Shown: positions 18,903-27,628 of the stretch, piece after piece
Numbering within the stretch: position 1 is the stretch's first letter
Layout of the letters: every line of letters begins with the position of its first letter
Assembly: GCF_007667275.1 (NCBI RefSeq)
Contig: NZ_VDQT01000001.1
Coordinates: forward strand, 558,001 to 622,000
Length of the DNA: 64,000 nucleotides
Source of the DNA: Stenotrophomonas rhizophila
GTDB lineage: Bacteria > Pseudomonadota > Gammaproteobacteria > Xanthomonadales > Xanthomonadaceae
Direction: 5' to 3'
Notes under the pieces: model-generated
What the model was told of the DNA's origin: nothing
What the model saw: the letters and a program-made list of their open reading frames with translations, nothing else
Database searches by the model: none
Translations under genes and position numbers: made by a program

Positions 18903-19987
18903 GCGGCGGCCCTCCGGGCGGCAAGTACCTGGAGCACGCGGTCGTTCTCTTCCGGGCTGCCGATGGTGATGCGCAGTGCATCGTGAAGTTGCGGTGCGGC
19001 GCGCTGGTCGCGCACCACGATGCCGGCCGCCAGCAGCGCGTCGAACGCGGCCTGGGCGTCGTTGAAGCGTGCCAGCAGGTAGTTGCCCTGCGACGGATAC
19101 ACGCGCAGCACGCCGGGCGCCTGCTGCAGCGCCTGGAACAGGCGCTCGCGCTCCGCCTTCACCTGGGCCACACGCGCTTCGGTCACCGCCAGCGCATCGA
19201 CCTCCAGCGCCGCCAGGGCCAAGGCCGCGCACGGCGCCGGCACCGGGTACGGGGCCTGGCATCGGCGCAGCACCTGGATCAACGCCGGCGCGGCGATCAG
19301 GCTGCCGATCCGTGCTGCCGCCAGCGCATGCGCCTTGGACAAGGTGCGCAGCACCGCCACGTTCTCGTAGCGCGGCAGCAGGATCGCCGCCGAGGCCTGT
19401 TCGGCGTACTCACCGTAAGCTTCGTCGACCACCACCAGCGCCCTGCCCTGCAGCGCCTGGGCGACCCGTTCGATCGCGCCCAGCGCAATGCTGCTGCCGG
19501 CAGGGTTGGACGGACTGCACAGGAACACCAGCTTGGCGTTGCCGGCCAGCGCGGCGGCGATGATCGCGTCGATGTCGGCGTCCAGCGCATCGCCGGCGTC
19601 GCGCAACGGCACTTCCAGCAGCGGCGCGTTCTGCAGCCGCGCGCACACGGCGTACATGCCGAACACCGGCGGGGTGACCAGCACCGCGTCGCGGCCCGGT
19701 TCGCACAGGGCACGCACCAGCAGGTCGATGGCCTCGTCGCTGCCACGGCCGATCAGCAGCTGCGCAGGCTCGCAGCCGTACAACGCGGCCAGCCGGGCAC
19801 GCAGCGCATCCGGCTGGGGTTCGGGATAGCGGCGCGCCTGGCCCAGCGGGTCGGCTGGATTCGCCCAGGCCGACTCATTGGCGTTGAGCCACACGTCGCC
19901 CACCAGCGCACTGCTGCGCGCCGAGGAATAGCCACTGAACGCGCGCAGGTCGCTGCGCACCAGGTCGAGCACACCGGCGGCGCTCAT
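18899..19987 (-). CDS. hisC: Histidinol-phosphate aminotransferase
   Basis: A 362-residue class-II PLP aminotransferase. The PLP lysine lies in [16 protein letters not shown]; the CSPSNPAGS and [11 protein letters not shown] blocks bind the cofactor ring. The start at 19987 overlaps the hisD stop by four bases. An upstream extension of the frame runs through hisD in another phase and is not coding. Confidence 0.95.
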   Translation of the reverse strand: MSAAGVLDLVRSDLRAFSGYSSARSSALVGDVWLNANESAWANPADPLGQARRYPEPQPDALRARLAALYGCEPAQLLIGRGSDEAIDLLVRALCEPGRDAVLVTPPVFGMYAVCARLQNAPLLEVPLRDAGDALDADIDAIIAAALAGNAKLVFLCSPSNPAGSSIALGAIERVAQALQGRALVVVDEAYGEYAEQASAAILLPRYENVAVLRTLSKAHALAAARIGSLIAAPALIQVLRRCQAPYPVPAPCAALALAALEVDALAVTEARVAQVKAERERLFQALQQAPGVLRVYPSQGNYLLARFNDAQAAFDALLAAGIVVRDQRAAPQLHDALRITIGSPEENDRVLQVLAARRAAA

Positions 19988-21279
19988 GCAGCGGCCCCCA
20001 TGCGCAGCGCGACCGCATTTTCGTGCGCGTCCAGCCCTTCGGCACGGGCCAGTACGCGCGCGCAGTTGCCGATCCCGGCAATGCCCTGCGCGGTGGCGGC
20101 CTGCACGCTGATCATGTTCTGGAAGCTGGCCACGCTCACGCCGCTGTAGGCGCGTGCCGCACCGGCGGTGGGCAGCACGTGGTTGGTGCCACTGCAGTAG
20201 TCGCCCAATGCTTCGGGGGTGTAGTCGCCCAGGAACACCGAGCCGGCGGCCTCGACCTGGGCCAGCCAGTCGCGCGGCTCGCGCAGGGCCAGGATCAGGT
20301 GCTCGGGCGCATAGCGGTTGCTGATCTGGAAGGCCTGCACCAGCGAGTCGACCAGCACCAGCCGCGACGACTGCAATGCCTGGGCGGCGATGTCGGCGCG
20401 CGACAGCTGCTTCAGCTGCGCCTGCACCTGCGCTTCCACCCGCTCCAGCATGTCGGCATCGTCGGTGAGCAGCAGTACCTGCGAATCCGGGCCGTGTTCG
20501 GCCTGGGACAGCAGGTCGGCGGCAACGAAGGCGGGATTGGCGCCGGCGTCGGCGATCACCAGCACCTCGGAAGGACCGGCCGGCATGTCGATGGCGGCCG
20601 CGCCGTCCTGGGCCACCTGCTGCTTGGCTTCGGTGACATAGCTGTTGCCGGGCCCGAACAGTTTGTCGCACGCCGGCACGCTGTCGGTGCCATACGCCAT
20701 CGCGGCGATGGCCTGGGCGCCGCCGAGCTTGAACACGCGGTGCACGCCGGTGAGCCGAGCAGCCACCAGCACCGCCGGATCGGCGCTGCCATCGCGACGC
20801 GGCGGGGTGCACAACACGATTTCGCGGCAACCGGCGAGCTGCGCCGGAACGCCAAGCATCAGCGCGGTAGAAGGCAGCGGCGCACTGCCGGCGGGAACAT
20901 ACAAGCCCACCCGGCCGATCGGCCGCACCATGCGTTCGCAGCGCACGCCGGGGGCGGTTTCCACCGCATAGCCCTGGCTCATGCCGGCCTTGTGGAACTG
21001 CCGGATGCGCGCGGCGGCGTCGATCATCGCCTGGCGCAGTTCAGCGGGTACGGCGCGTTCGGCCGCGGCGAATTCGCTGTCGTCCACTTCGAACGACGCC
21101 GGTGCCACGCCATCGAAGCGCAGGCTGATTTCGCGCAGCGCGGCGTCGCCGTCTTCGCGGACCGCCGCGATCAATGCCGCGACCGATTCACGGGTACGCG
21201 CGGCGACCGCCTGTACCGGCCGCTGCAGGGCCTGGGCCTGGGCGGCGGCGTCGAGTTGGGACCATTGCAGACGGTTCAT
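19984..21279 (-). CDS. hisD: Histidinol dehydrogenase
   Basis: A 431-residue zinc enzyme that performs the last two oxidations to histidine. Visible family blocks: [55 protein letters not shown] and the [10 protein letters not shown] region with the catalytic His. The ATG at 21279 overlaps the hisG stop (ATGA). Confidence 0.96.
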   Translation of the reverse strand: MNRLQWSQLDAAAQAQALQRPVQAVAARTRESVAALIAAVREDGDAALREISLRFDGVAPASFEVDDSEFAAAERAVPAELRQAMIDAAARIRQFHKAGMSQGYAVETAPGVRCERMVRPIGRVGLYVPAGSAPLPSTALMLGVPAQLAGCREIVLCTPPRRDGSADPAVLVAARLTGVHRVFKLGGAQAIAAMAYGTDSVPACDKLFGPGNSYVTEAKQQVAQDGAAAIDMPAGPSEVLVIADAGANPAFVAADLLSQAEHGPDSQVLLLTDDADMLERVEAQVQAQLKQLSRADIAAQALQSSRLVLVDSLVQAFQISNRYAPEHLILALREPRDWLAQVEAAGSVFLGDYTPEALGDYCSGTNHVLPTAGAARAYSGVSVASFQNMISVQAATAQGIAGIGNCARVLARAEGLDAHENAVALRMGAAA

Positions 21280-22187
21280 GCCAGCGACCGCTCCACGCTC
21301 AGGACCATCAATCCCTGGGCGCCCGCGCGCTCCAGTTCCTCCAGCCGCTGCCAGGTCAGTGCGCCATGGCACATGGTCTGCAGGCGGAGCTGGCCGCCGT
21401 CGTCGGGCAGCTGCACCAGCGGGTCGGCGTCCGGCAACAGGCGGGCCAGGTCGGACACGCGGTCCAGTTCGGCACGGAACATCAGCAGCTTGCTGTCCTG
21501 CACCTTCACCACCCCGTCGAGGCGGCGCAGCAGCATGGCCATCAGGCCGGCGCGGGCGTCGTCGGGGGTTTTCACCGGTCCGGCCAGCACGGCTTCGCTT
21601 TCAAGCAGGGTTTCCACCGGCTTGAGCTGGTTGGCAGCAAGCGTCGCGCCACTGGAGACCAGGTCGCAGATCAGGTCGGCGGTGCCCAGGCGCGGCGCGA
21701 TCTCCACCGAGCCGGACAGTTCCACCACCTGGGCATCCACCCCGCGCTCGGCCAGCCAGTCGGCCAGGATCGCCGGGTAGCTGGTAGCGATGCGCTTGCC
21801 GGCCAATTGCTCTACACCCTGCCAATCCCACTCCTCGGGCACGGCAAGCATCAGCCGGCACTGCCCGAAGTTCAGCCCGCGCAGGGCCTGGTACGCGTCC
21901 GGAAGTCCGATGCGGCGGCGTGCCGCACCCTGCTCGTCCAGCTCGTTGCGACCGACGATGCCGAAGTCGCAGACCCCGTCGGCGATCAGGCCGGGAATGT
22001 CGTCATCGCGGACCAGCAGCAGGTCCACCGGCAGCGATTCCCCATAGCAGAACAGCTTGTCGCGGCTCTGCCGCCAGCTCAGCCCACAGGCCGTGAGCAG
22101 GCTGCGCGCGGGCTCGGCCAGCCGCCCGCTTTTCTGGATGGCGATACGCAGCCGGTCGCGTGCCGGGGCGGTCTGGGTTGCACTCAT
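21276..22187 (-). CDS. hisG: ATP phosphoribosyltransferase, long form
   Basis: A 303-residue long-form HisG with its own C-terminal regulatory domain, so no HisZ is needed. The N-terminal [12 protein letters not shown], the [10 protein letters not shown] block and the phosphate-binding [25 protein letters not shown]-type motif (read in parts) support it. It commits PRPP and ATP to histidine synthesis and is expected to be feedback-inhibited by histidine. It begins 11 bases after the stop of the TrpR-like gene. Confidence 0.96.
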   Translation of the reverse strand: MSATQTAPARDRLRIAIQKSGRLAEPARSLLTACGLSWRQSRDKLFCYGESLPVDLLLVRDDDIPGLIADGVCDFGIVGRNELDEQGAARRRIGLPDAYQALRGLNFGQCRLMLAVPEEWDWQGVEQLAGKRIATSYPAILADWLAERGVDAQVVELSGSVEIAPRLGTADLICDLVSSGATLAANQLKPVETLLESEAVLAGPVKTPDDARAGLMAMLLRRLDGVVKVQDSKLLMFRAELDRVSDLARLLPDADPLVQLPDDGGQLRLQTMCHGALTWQRLEELERAGAQGLMVLSVERSLA

Positions 22188-22198
22188 GGGGCAGGTCT

Positions 22199-22525
22199 CT
22201 ACTCGGATTCGGGGGGCGCGGGTGTGGCGGTCGCGGCAATGGCAGCGGCATAACCGCCGTGGCCATGGTCCAGCGAGCGCGCCACGCGCCCGGTGGTGGT
22301 CACGCTGACACCGGTCAATTCATGGATTTCGCGATACGGCACGCCCTGCTTCAGCAGCGGCACCACCTTCCACCGGTCGGACAGCGCTTCCAGCTCGGCC
22401 GGCGTACACAGGTCGCGCAGGAATGCAGTCACCTGCTCGGCGCTGGTCAGGCCGGCAAAGGCACGCGCCAGGCAGGCCAGGTCGGCCTGGGGGTCTTTCT
22501 CAAGGGGGGAAGGACGGAGTTTCAT
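22199..22525 (-). CDS. TrpR-like (YerC/YecD family) transcriptional regulator heading the his operon
   Basis: A 108-residue DNA-binding protein. The TrpR-like helix-turn-helix is visible as [23 protein letters not shown] then [23 protein letters not shown]. The start is the ATG at 22525 (MKLRPSPL). It is the first gene of the his operon, 11 bases before hisG. A palindrome at 22535-22552, overlapping the expected -10 and transcription start, is the likely operator, so the protein probably represses the operon including itself. Effector (histidine is the obvious candidate) is not known from sequence. Confidence 0.88.
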   Translation of the reverse strand: MKLRPSPLEKDPQADLACLARAFAGLTSAEQVTAFLRDLCTPAELEALSDRWKVVPLLKQGVPYREIHELTGVSVTTTGRVARSLDHGHGGYAAAIAATATPAPPESE

Positions 22526-22534
22526 CGTATCAAC

Positions 22535-22552
22535 GTAATAGCGTGCTATTAC
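22535..22552. promoter_or_regulatory. Palindromic operator of the his operon
   Basis: GTAATAGC GT GCTATTAC, a perfect 8-base inverted repeat with a 2-base spacer, 10 bases upstream of the TrpR-like start codon. Its size and dyad resemble TrpR operators, though the arm sequence differs. Confidence 0.75.
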
Positions 22553-22579
22553 ATTAGCGCAAAGAAGAGAAAATGCCAA
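22551..22579 (-). promoter_or_regulatory. Candidate sigma-70 promoter of the his operon
   Basis: On the minus strand TTGGCA (22574-22579) lies 17 bases before TAATGT (22551-22556). The -10 touches the operator and the predicted start of transcription falls inside it, so a bound repressor would block initiation. The leader would be only about 20 nt, leaving no room for a histidine attenuator peptide. Confidence 0.5.
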
Positions 22580-22617
22580 ATCCAGCAGTCCCTCCATTCA
22601 TCTGCCAATTAGCCCCC

Positions 22618-22640
22618 GTAGAGCCGGGCTCTGCCCGGCT
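22618..22640 (+). repeat. SMAG/REP element
   Basis: GTAG followed by AGCCGGGC TCT GCCCGGCT, a perfect 8-base stem. Lies in the gene-free stretch between the his operon and hisS. Confidence 0.75.
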
Positions 22641-22678
22641 GCTCTCCCCGCCGCACACGACACCGTCTGGGGGCGGAC

Positions 22679-22774
22679 GGCGGGCAGCCCCCGTAGGGAC
22701 TGTCAAAAACATGGATGTTTTTGACAAGCCCCCATGGACGGGTTCATGGCGTGTCCCGGAGGGGGCTGCCCGCC
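22679..22774. repeat. Nested long hairpin between his operon and hisS
   Basis: Outer arms at 22679-22692 and 22761-22774 are exact inverted copies (GGCGGGCAGCCCCC and its complement). Inside lies a separate 10-base perfect stem, TGTCAAAAAC / GTTTTTGACA (22701-22710 and 22717-22726). The rest of 22600-22990 holds SMAG units and no convincing gene. Confidence 0.75.
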
Positions 22775-22879
22775 GGCCGCCCCTGCACGTAGCAATGAGA
22801 CGCCGGCTGTACGCCGTAGACGTTGACGTTGACGTGGCCGTTGGCGCGGAACGTCCACGAACGCCCACGGGTTCCCAGG

Positions 22880-22903
22880 GCCGACCAACGGTCGGCGCTA
22901 CCG
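22880..22903. repeat. SMAG/REP element
   Basis: GCCGACC AAC GGTCGGC followed by GCTAC; the same sequence class recurs at 39709, 41437, 58318 and 58370. Confidence 0.8.
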
Positions 22904-22989
22904 GGAACGCGGAACCGAATGTTTGCGGGTTCGAGAACGGACTATCACGTTCCCCAAGGCCGGCCAGCGGCCAGCCCGACCGTAGAAAC

Positions 22990-23017
22990 AACAATGGCAC
23001 CCGAAGGTGCCATTGTT
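22990..23017 (-). terminator. Hairpin terminator of hisS
   Basis: Perfect 12-base stem AACAATGGCACC with a 4-base loop, ending 24 bases after the hisS stop. The downstream T content on the minus strand is modest (GTTTC). Confidence 0.7.
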
Positions 23018-23040
23018 GGAAGCATGAACCCGAGGGCTCG

Positions 23041-24438
23041 TCACGCCATGGCGCGGGTCTGCTCCAGTTCCACCTGCAGCGCGCTGGCCAGCTCGTCGCG
23101 GGCGACCTCGAACTGCTGCTCGCGCAGCAGGTCCTTCACCGCCACCACGCCGCGCGCCAGCTCGTCCTCACCCGCCAGCACCACGAAACGGATGCCTGCC
23201 TTCGCCGCATACTGGAACTGCTTGCCGATCTTCTTCGGCTCCATCTGCACCTCCGCATTGATGCCACCGACGCGCAGGCGGCGCGCAATGTCCAGCGAAT
23301 CGGCCAGACCGTTGTCGTCCATCAACGCCACCAGCGCATGCACACTGCTGTCCTCGATGCCCGCGATCAGCCCGGCCTCGCGCAGCTGCCAGAACAGCCG
23401 GGTCAGCCCGATCGAAATGCCCACGCCCGGCAGCTTCGACTTGCTGTAGTGGCTGGCAAGATCCTCATAACGGCCGCCCGAACAGATCGAACCAATCTGC
23501 GGATGGTCGGTCAGCGTCGTCTCGTACACCGTGCCCGTGTAGTAATCCAGCCCGCGCGCAATCGAGAAATTCAGGCAGTACGCCGACTCCGGCACCCCCA
23601 GCGCCTTCACCAGCTGCAGCACCTCGCGCAGCTCCGCCACCCCCAGCTTCAGCGTCTCGCTGGCAGCACCGTCCGCCACCAGCGCATCCAACTGCGCCAG
23701 CGCATCGGCATGGCTGCTCGAGCGCACCGCCACGAACGCCAGGATCTGGTCGACCTGCTCGGCCGGGATCGCAAAGCCCTCGCCGGTCAGCGTCTCGCGC
23801 ACGTAATCCGGACCGCGCTTGTCCAGCTTGTCGACCTCACGCAGCACCGCCATCTGGCGCTCGCCGTCCGCAACGCCCAAGTTCTCGAAGAACCCGCGCA
23901 TCAGCTTGCGGTTGTTCAACTGCACCGAGAAATCACCGATGCGCAGCTCCGCGAACACCGCGTGGATCACCGCCAGCACCTCCGCGTCATACCGCGTGCT
24001 CAGGCTGTCCTTGCCGATCACATCGATGTCGCACTGGTAGAACTCGCGGAAACGACCGCGCTGCGCGCGCTCGCCACGGTACACCCGCTGCATCTGGTAA
24101 CGGCGGAACGGGAACGTCAGGTCATGCTCGTGCTCGGCCACGTAACGTGCCAGCGGCACCGTCAGGTCGAAACGCAGCGCCAGCTCCGGCAGGCTCTTGT
24201 CACCCGCTTCGGCCGCATTGGCCAGCGCGCCCGTCGACTGCACGAAATACACCTGGCGCTCGGTCTCGCCACCGGACTTGGTCAACAGCACATCCGACAG
24301 CTCGAACACCGGCGTTTCCACCGGCAGGAACCCGAACCGCTCGTAATTGCGGCGGATGACGTCCAGCATGCGCTGGAACGCGATCTGCTCGCGCGGCAGC
24401 AATTCCATGATGCCGGGCGGCGTACGGGGCTTGATCAC
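23041..24438 (-). CDS. hisS: Histidyl-tRNA synthetase
   Basis: A 465-residue class-II synthetase. The GTG at 24438 ([14 protein letters not shown]) is chosen because AGGAG lies 8 bases upstream; a longer frame starting 24483 lacks this. Class-II motif 2 (REFYQCDID), and the histidine-specific [12 protein letters not shown] and SGGRYEDL blocks are present, plus a C-terminal anticodon-binding domain. It charges tRNA-His in the cytosol. It is transcribed in the same direction as the his operon but separated from it by about 500 bases of repeats and its own terminator. Confidence 0.95.
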   Translation of the reverse strand: MIKPRTPPGIMELLPREQIAFQRMLDVIRRNYERFGFLPVETPVFELSDVLLTKSGGETERQVYFVQSTGALANAAEAGDKSLPELALRFDLTVPLARYVAEHEHDLTFPFRRYQMQRVYRGERAQRGRFREFYQCDIDVIGKDSLSTRYDAEVLAVIHAVFAELRIGDFSVQLNNRKLMRGFFENLGVADGERQMAVLREVDKLDKRGPDYVRETLTGEGFAIPAEQVDQILAFVAVRSSSHADALAQLDALVADGAASETLKLGVAELREVLQLVKALGVPESAYCLNFSIARGLDYYTGTVYETTLTDHPQIGSICSGGRYEDLASHYSKSKLPGVGISIGLTRLFWQLREAGLIAGIEDSSVHALVALMDDNGLADSLDIARRLRVGGINAEVQMEPKKIGKQFQYAAKAGIRFVVLAGEDELARGVVAVKDLLREQQFEVARDELASALQVELEQTRAMA

Positions 24439-24550
24439 TTGCGGGACTCCTGCGGGGGAACTTGGGGGAAGAGCGAGCTGCATATTCTAGCCGCAGCCGG
24501 GCCAACCGCCGCATGACGTATCATGGGCAGGCCCCGCTTCCTGGTTCGAC

Positions 24551-25300
24551 ATGACCCGGCCCCACCCCGGAACCGCCGTTGCCGCCGCAGACGAACCCGC
24601 CCCGGGCTGCTCCACCCTGCGCGACTGCCTGCATTGCTCCGTGCGCCACCTGGCCGTCTGCTCGGCCCTGTCGCCCGATGAAGTGCAGGCGCTGGAGCGG
24701 GTGACCGTCTCCCAGCCGCTGCCGCTGGGCGCCACCCTGGCCCGTGCCGGCGAACCCCGCCAACATGTCTATACCTTGACCGCCGGCGCCCTGCGCCTGG
24801 TCCGTACCCTCGCCGACGGACGCCGCCAGATCAGCTGTTTCGTCCTGCCCGGCGACTACCTGGGCCTGACCGGCAGCGACCACCACCGACATGACATCGA
24901 AGCCATTGCCGACAGCCGGGTCTGCCGCGTCGCCCTGCCGCAGATGAAAGACCTGCGCGCGCGGTACCCGCACCTGGAGCGCAAGCTGCTGCAGCGCGCC
25001 TGCCAGGCCCTGGACGACGCCGCCGACGCCGCCCTCGCGCTGGGCCGGCTGCAACCCGCCGAAAAGCTCGCCGACTTCCTGTTGCGCCTGGCCGCACGTG
25101 AAGCCCGGCTCGGCGACCCCAGCATGCGCGTGACCCTGCCGATGGGCCGCAGCGACATCGCCGACCACCTCGGCCTGACCATGGAAACGGTCAGCCGCAC
25201 CTTCACCAAGCTGCGCCAGCAGGGCCTGATCGCCCTGCCCCACCTGAACACCGTCGAGATCCTCGACGAATCCGCGCTGCGGGAGCTTTGCGGGGTTTGA
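24551..25300 (+). CDS. FNR/Anr-type oxygen-sensing CRP-family regulator
   Basis: A 249-residue Crp/Fnr regulator. Iron-sulfur ligands appear intact: an N-terminal cluster C26, C29 and C37 (CLHCSVRHLAVC) plus C125 in the sensor domain (SRVCRVAL). The spacing C-x2-C-x7-C is that of FnrN/FixK-like proteins rather than the C-x2-C-x5-C of E. coli FNR. The C-terminal HTH reads GRSDIADHLGLTMETVSRTFTKL, with the E-x3-R recognition residues for TTGAT half-sites. It would bind DNA as a [4Fe-4S] dimer without oxygen. It is divergent from hisS and convergent with thrC. It is not the Xanthomonas Clp protein, which lacks the cysteines. Confidence 0.88.
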   Translation: MTRPHPGTAVAAADEPAPGCSTLRDCLHCSVRHLAVCSALSPDEVQALERVTVSQPLPLGATLARAGEPRQHVYTLTAGALRLVRTLADGRRQISCFVLPGDYLGLTGSDHHRHDIEAIADSRVCRVALPQMKDLRARYPHLERKLLQRACQALDDAADAALALGRLQPAEKLADFLLRLAAREARLGDPSMRVTLPMGRSDIADHLGLTMETVSRTFTKLRQQGLIALPHLNTVEILDESALRELCGV

Positions 25301-25314
25301 GGAGTGGCGTGGTT

Positions 25315-25357
25315 GCCGGGCAGAGCCCGGCATTACGCTTGCCGGTCAGAGCCCGGC
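25315..25357. repeat. Tandem pair of SMAG-like palindromes between convergent genes
   Basis: GCCGGGC AGA GCCCGGC (25315-25331) and a close copy with one arm mismatch (25341-25357), followed by ATTAC and ACTAC. They fill the 66-base gap between the fnr-like gene and thrC and may stop transcription from both sides. Confidence 0.6.
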
Positions 25358-25366
25358 ACTACGGTT

Positions 25367-26656
25367 CTATGCCAGCAGGAATTCGCGCAGCGCGGCGTAA
25401 TGCGGCGGGCACGGTTCGGCGTGCGCGGGACGTTGCAGCAGCGCCGCCAGCGCCGGGGGCACCTCGATCGCGCGGCCGATCAGCGGCTCCACCACCGATT
25501 CGAACTTCGCCGGGTGCGCCGTCGCCGCCACCGCCCAGTCGCCCTGCACGCCCTCGCCGCGCAGCTGTTCGAGCAGCTTCACCGCCGTCGCCGTGTGCGG
25601 GCAGAACAGCTCGCCTGCGGCCGCATGGCGGCGCGTGATCAGTTCGCGGATCGCCGCATCGTCGACCGCCGCCGTGCGGAAACCGGCGCGCAGCGCATCA
25701 TCGTCGTCCGCATGCAACCAGCGCAGCCGTTCGAAGTTGCTGGGCGCCCCCACGTCCATGGCATTGGCCAGCGTCGGCACGCTGTGTCGGGGCCGGTACG
25801 CCTCGCCCTGGAAGAAACGCGGCAGCACGTCGTTGGCATTGGTCGCCAGCGCGATCTGCCCGATCGGCAGGCCCATCGCCCGCGCCAGCACGGCCGCCAT
25901 CGCATTGCCCAGGTTGCCGGTCGGGATCACCAGGTTCAAGTGCCGCCCATGGGCAGCGTGGTGGGTCAGCGCCGCATGCGCGTAGTAACTCATCTGCGGC
26001 AGCCACCTGCCCAGGCTGATGCTGTTGGCCGAACTCAGCGGCACCCGTGCCTGCAGCTCACGGTCGCCGAGCGCCTGCTTGACCATCGCCTGGCAGTCGT
26101 CGAACGACCCGGCCACCCGCAGCGCGGTGATGTTGTCGCCGAAGCAGCCCAGCTGGTGCGCCTGGCGCGGCGACACCCGGCCATCCGGGTACAGCACCAC
26201 CACCCGGATGCCGGGCTGCCGATGGAAGGCCGCCGCGACCGCCGCACCGGTGTCGCCCGAAGTGGCCACCACGATGGTCAACGGGCGATCGCGTCCGCCC
26301 TGCAACCGGGCCAGGCTCGCCGCCAGGAAGCGCGCACCGAAGTCCTTGAACGCCGCGGTGGGTCCATGGAAGAGCTCCAGCACATGGTCGCCCGGAGTGG
26401 ACAACGCCCGCAGCGGCGCAGGGAAGTCGAACGCCTGTTCGCACAGGGCCGGTAGGTGCGACGCGAGCGCATCCCCGGCAAAGAACGGTGCCAGCACTGC
26501 CGCGGCGTCGCCGAAGAGGCTGCCCTGCTCCTGCCACTGCCGTGCCTGCGGGCGATGCTCGGGAACGTACAGCCCGCCGTCGGGCGCGAGCCCCGCGGCT
26601 ATCGCAGCGCTGAGCGTGGCGGGCGGTGCCGCGTGTCGGGTCGAAACGAAATGCAT
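25367..26656 (-). CDS. thrC: Threonine synthase
   Basis: A 429-residue PLP enzyme, converting O-phosphohomoserine to threonine. The PLP lysine is in TAAFKDFGARFL; the cofactor phosphate loop is VATSGDTGAAVA. Start ATG at 26656 with AGGA about 9 bases upstream. Last gene of the thrABC operon, 36 bases after thrB. Confidence 0.95.
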   Translation of the reverse strand: MHFVSTRHAAPPATLSAAIAAGLAPDGGLYVPEHRPQARQWQEQGSLFGDAAAVLAPFFAGDALASHLPALCEQAFDFPAPLRALSTPGDHVLELFHGPTAAFKDFGARFLAASLARLQGGRDRPLTIVVATSGDTGAAVAAAFHRQPGIRVVVLYPDGRVSPRQAHQLGCFGDNITALRVAGSFDDCQAMVKQALGDRELQARVPLSSANSISLGRWLPQMSYYAHAALTHHAAHGRHLNLVIPTGNLGNAMAAVLARAMGLPIGQIALATNANDVLPRFFQGEAYRPRHSVPTLANAMDVGAPSNFERLRWLHADDDDALRAGFRTAAVDDAAIRELITRRHAAAGELFCPHTATAVKLLEQLRGEGVQGDWAVAATAHPAKFESVVEPLIGRAIEVPPALAALLQRPAHAEPCPPHYAALREFLLA

Positions 26657-26692
26657 GTCGGGTCCTGAAGGGAAAAGGGAGGGCATCGGCGC

Positions 26693-27628
26693 TTACAGCA
26701 GCTGCGCGCCGGGTGCATTCAAGGGCGATACCCAGGCCTGGCTGTCGAAGCCCGCTTCGGCGAAGGCGTGCTGCACCGCCGGCTGCGCGGCCCGCGCGGC
26801 CGCTTCACTGTCGAACCAGGCAAACACGCTCGGCCCGGCACCGGAGATGCTGGCACCGAGTGCGCCCGCCTGCAGGGCCGCCTCGCGCACCGCGGAAAAG
26901 CCCACGATCAGCCCGGCCCGGCGGGGTTCGACCAGTACATCGCGCAGGCCGTCGCGGACCAGTCCCGCATCGCCCCGGAAGCAGCCACTGAGCACCAGCG
27001 CCAGGTTCGCGCTCTGTTGGACGAACTCCGACAACGCGTAGCTGCCCTGCAGCGCGGCACGCGCGCGGCGCGTTTCCAGCACCGCGTCGGGATGCACCAG
27101 CAGGCTGTGCCAGTGCGCCGGCACCGGAATCGACACCAGCTGCTCCGCCGTGCTCAGCACCAGCCCACCCAGCAGCATCGGCCCCAGGTTGTCGCCATGC
27201 CGGCCGCCGCTGGCCACCGCCTCGCCCGCCAGCGCAAACGGATACAGCGCTTCGCGCGGCAGCGGCGTATCCAGCAGCGCATTCGCCGCCACCAGCGCGG
27301 CCACGCACGACGCCGCCGAACCGCCCATGCCCGAGCCGAGCGCGATGCCCTTGTCGATCTCCAGTTCGAATCCGAACGGCAGCGCCAATGCGTCTGACAT
27401 CGCCAGCAGCGCCGCGCCTGCGGTGTTGTCCGACGCTGCCCGTGGCAGGTCCACCGTGGTGCCGCGGATGGCCAGGATACGGACCCCTGGCGCCGCAGTG
27501 CGCCGCACCGTGACCGTATCGCCGACCCCGGCGATGACGTGACCAAGAATGTCGAACCCCACCGCGACATTGCCCACCGACGCCGGTGAAAACGCACGTG
27601 CCTGCATCGGTGATGCTGCCTCGCTCAC
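26693..27628 (-). CDS. thrB: Homoserine kinase
   Basis: A 311-residue GHMP kinase. The ATP-binding motif is [18 protein letters not shown] and the C-terminal glycine motif [13 protein letters not shown]. It phosphorylates homoserine. The GTG start at 27628 overlaps the thrA stop (GTGA), consistent with coupling. Confidence 0.94.
   Translation of the reverse strand: MSEAASPMQARAFSPASVGNVAVGFDILGHVIAGVGDTVTVRRTAAPGVRILAIRGTTVDLPRAASDNTAGAALLAMSDALALPFGFELEIDKGIALGSGMGGSAASCVAALVAANALLDTPLPREALYPFALAGEAVASGGRHGDNLGPMLLGGLVLSTAEQLVSIPVPAHWHSLLVHPDAVLETRRARAALQGSYALSEFVQQSANLALVLSGCFRGDAGLVRDGLRDVLVEPRRAGLIVGFSAVREAALQAGALGASISGAGPSVFAWFDSEAAARAAQPAVQHAFAEAGFDSQAWVSPLNAPGAQLL

Noticed and set aside
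22600-23000. CRISPR array in the repeat-rich region before hisS
   Set aside because: The repeats are palindromes of differing sequence and spacing, without regular spacers or cas genes.
24551-25300. Identification as the Xanthomonas Clp cAMP-like regulator
   Set aside because: The protein has the FNR cysteine cluster and E-x3-R recognition helix, which Clp lacks.
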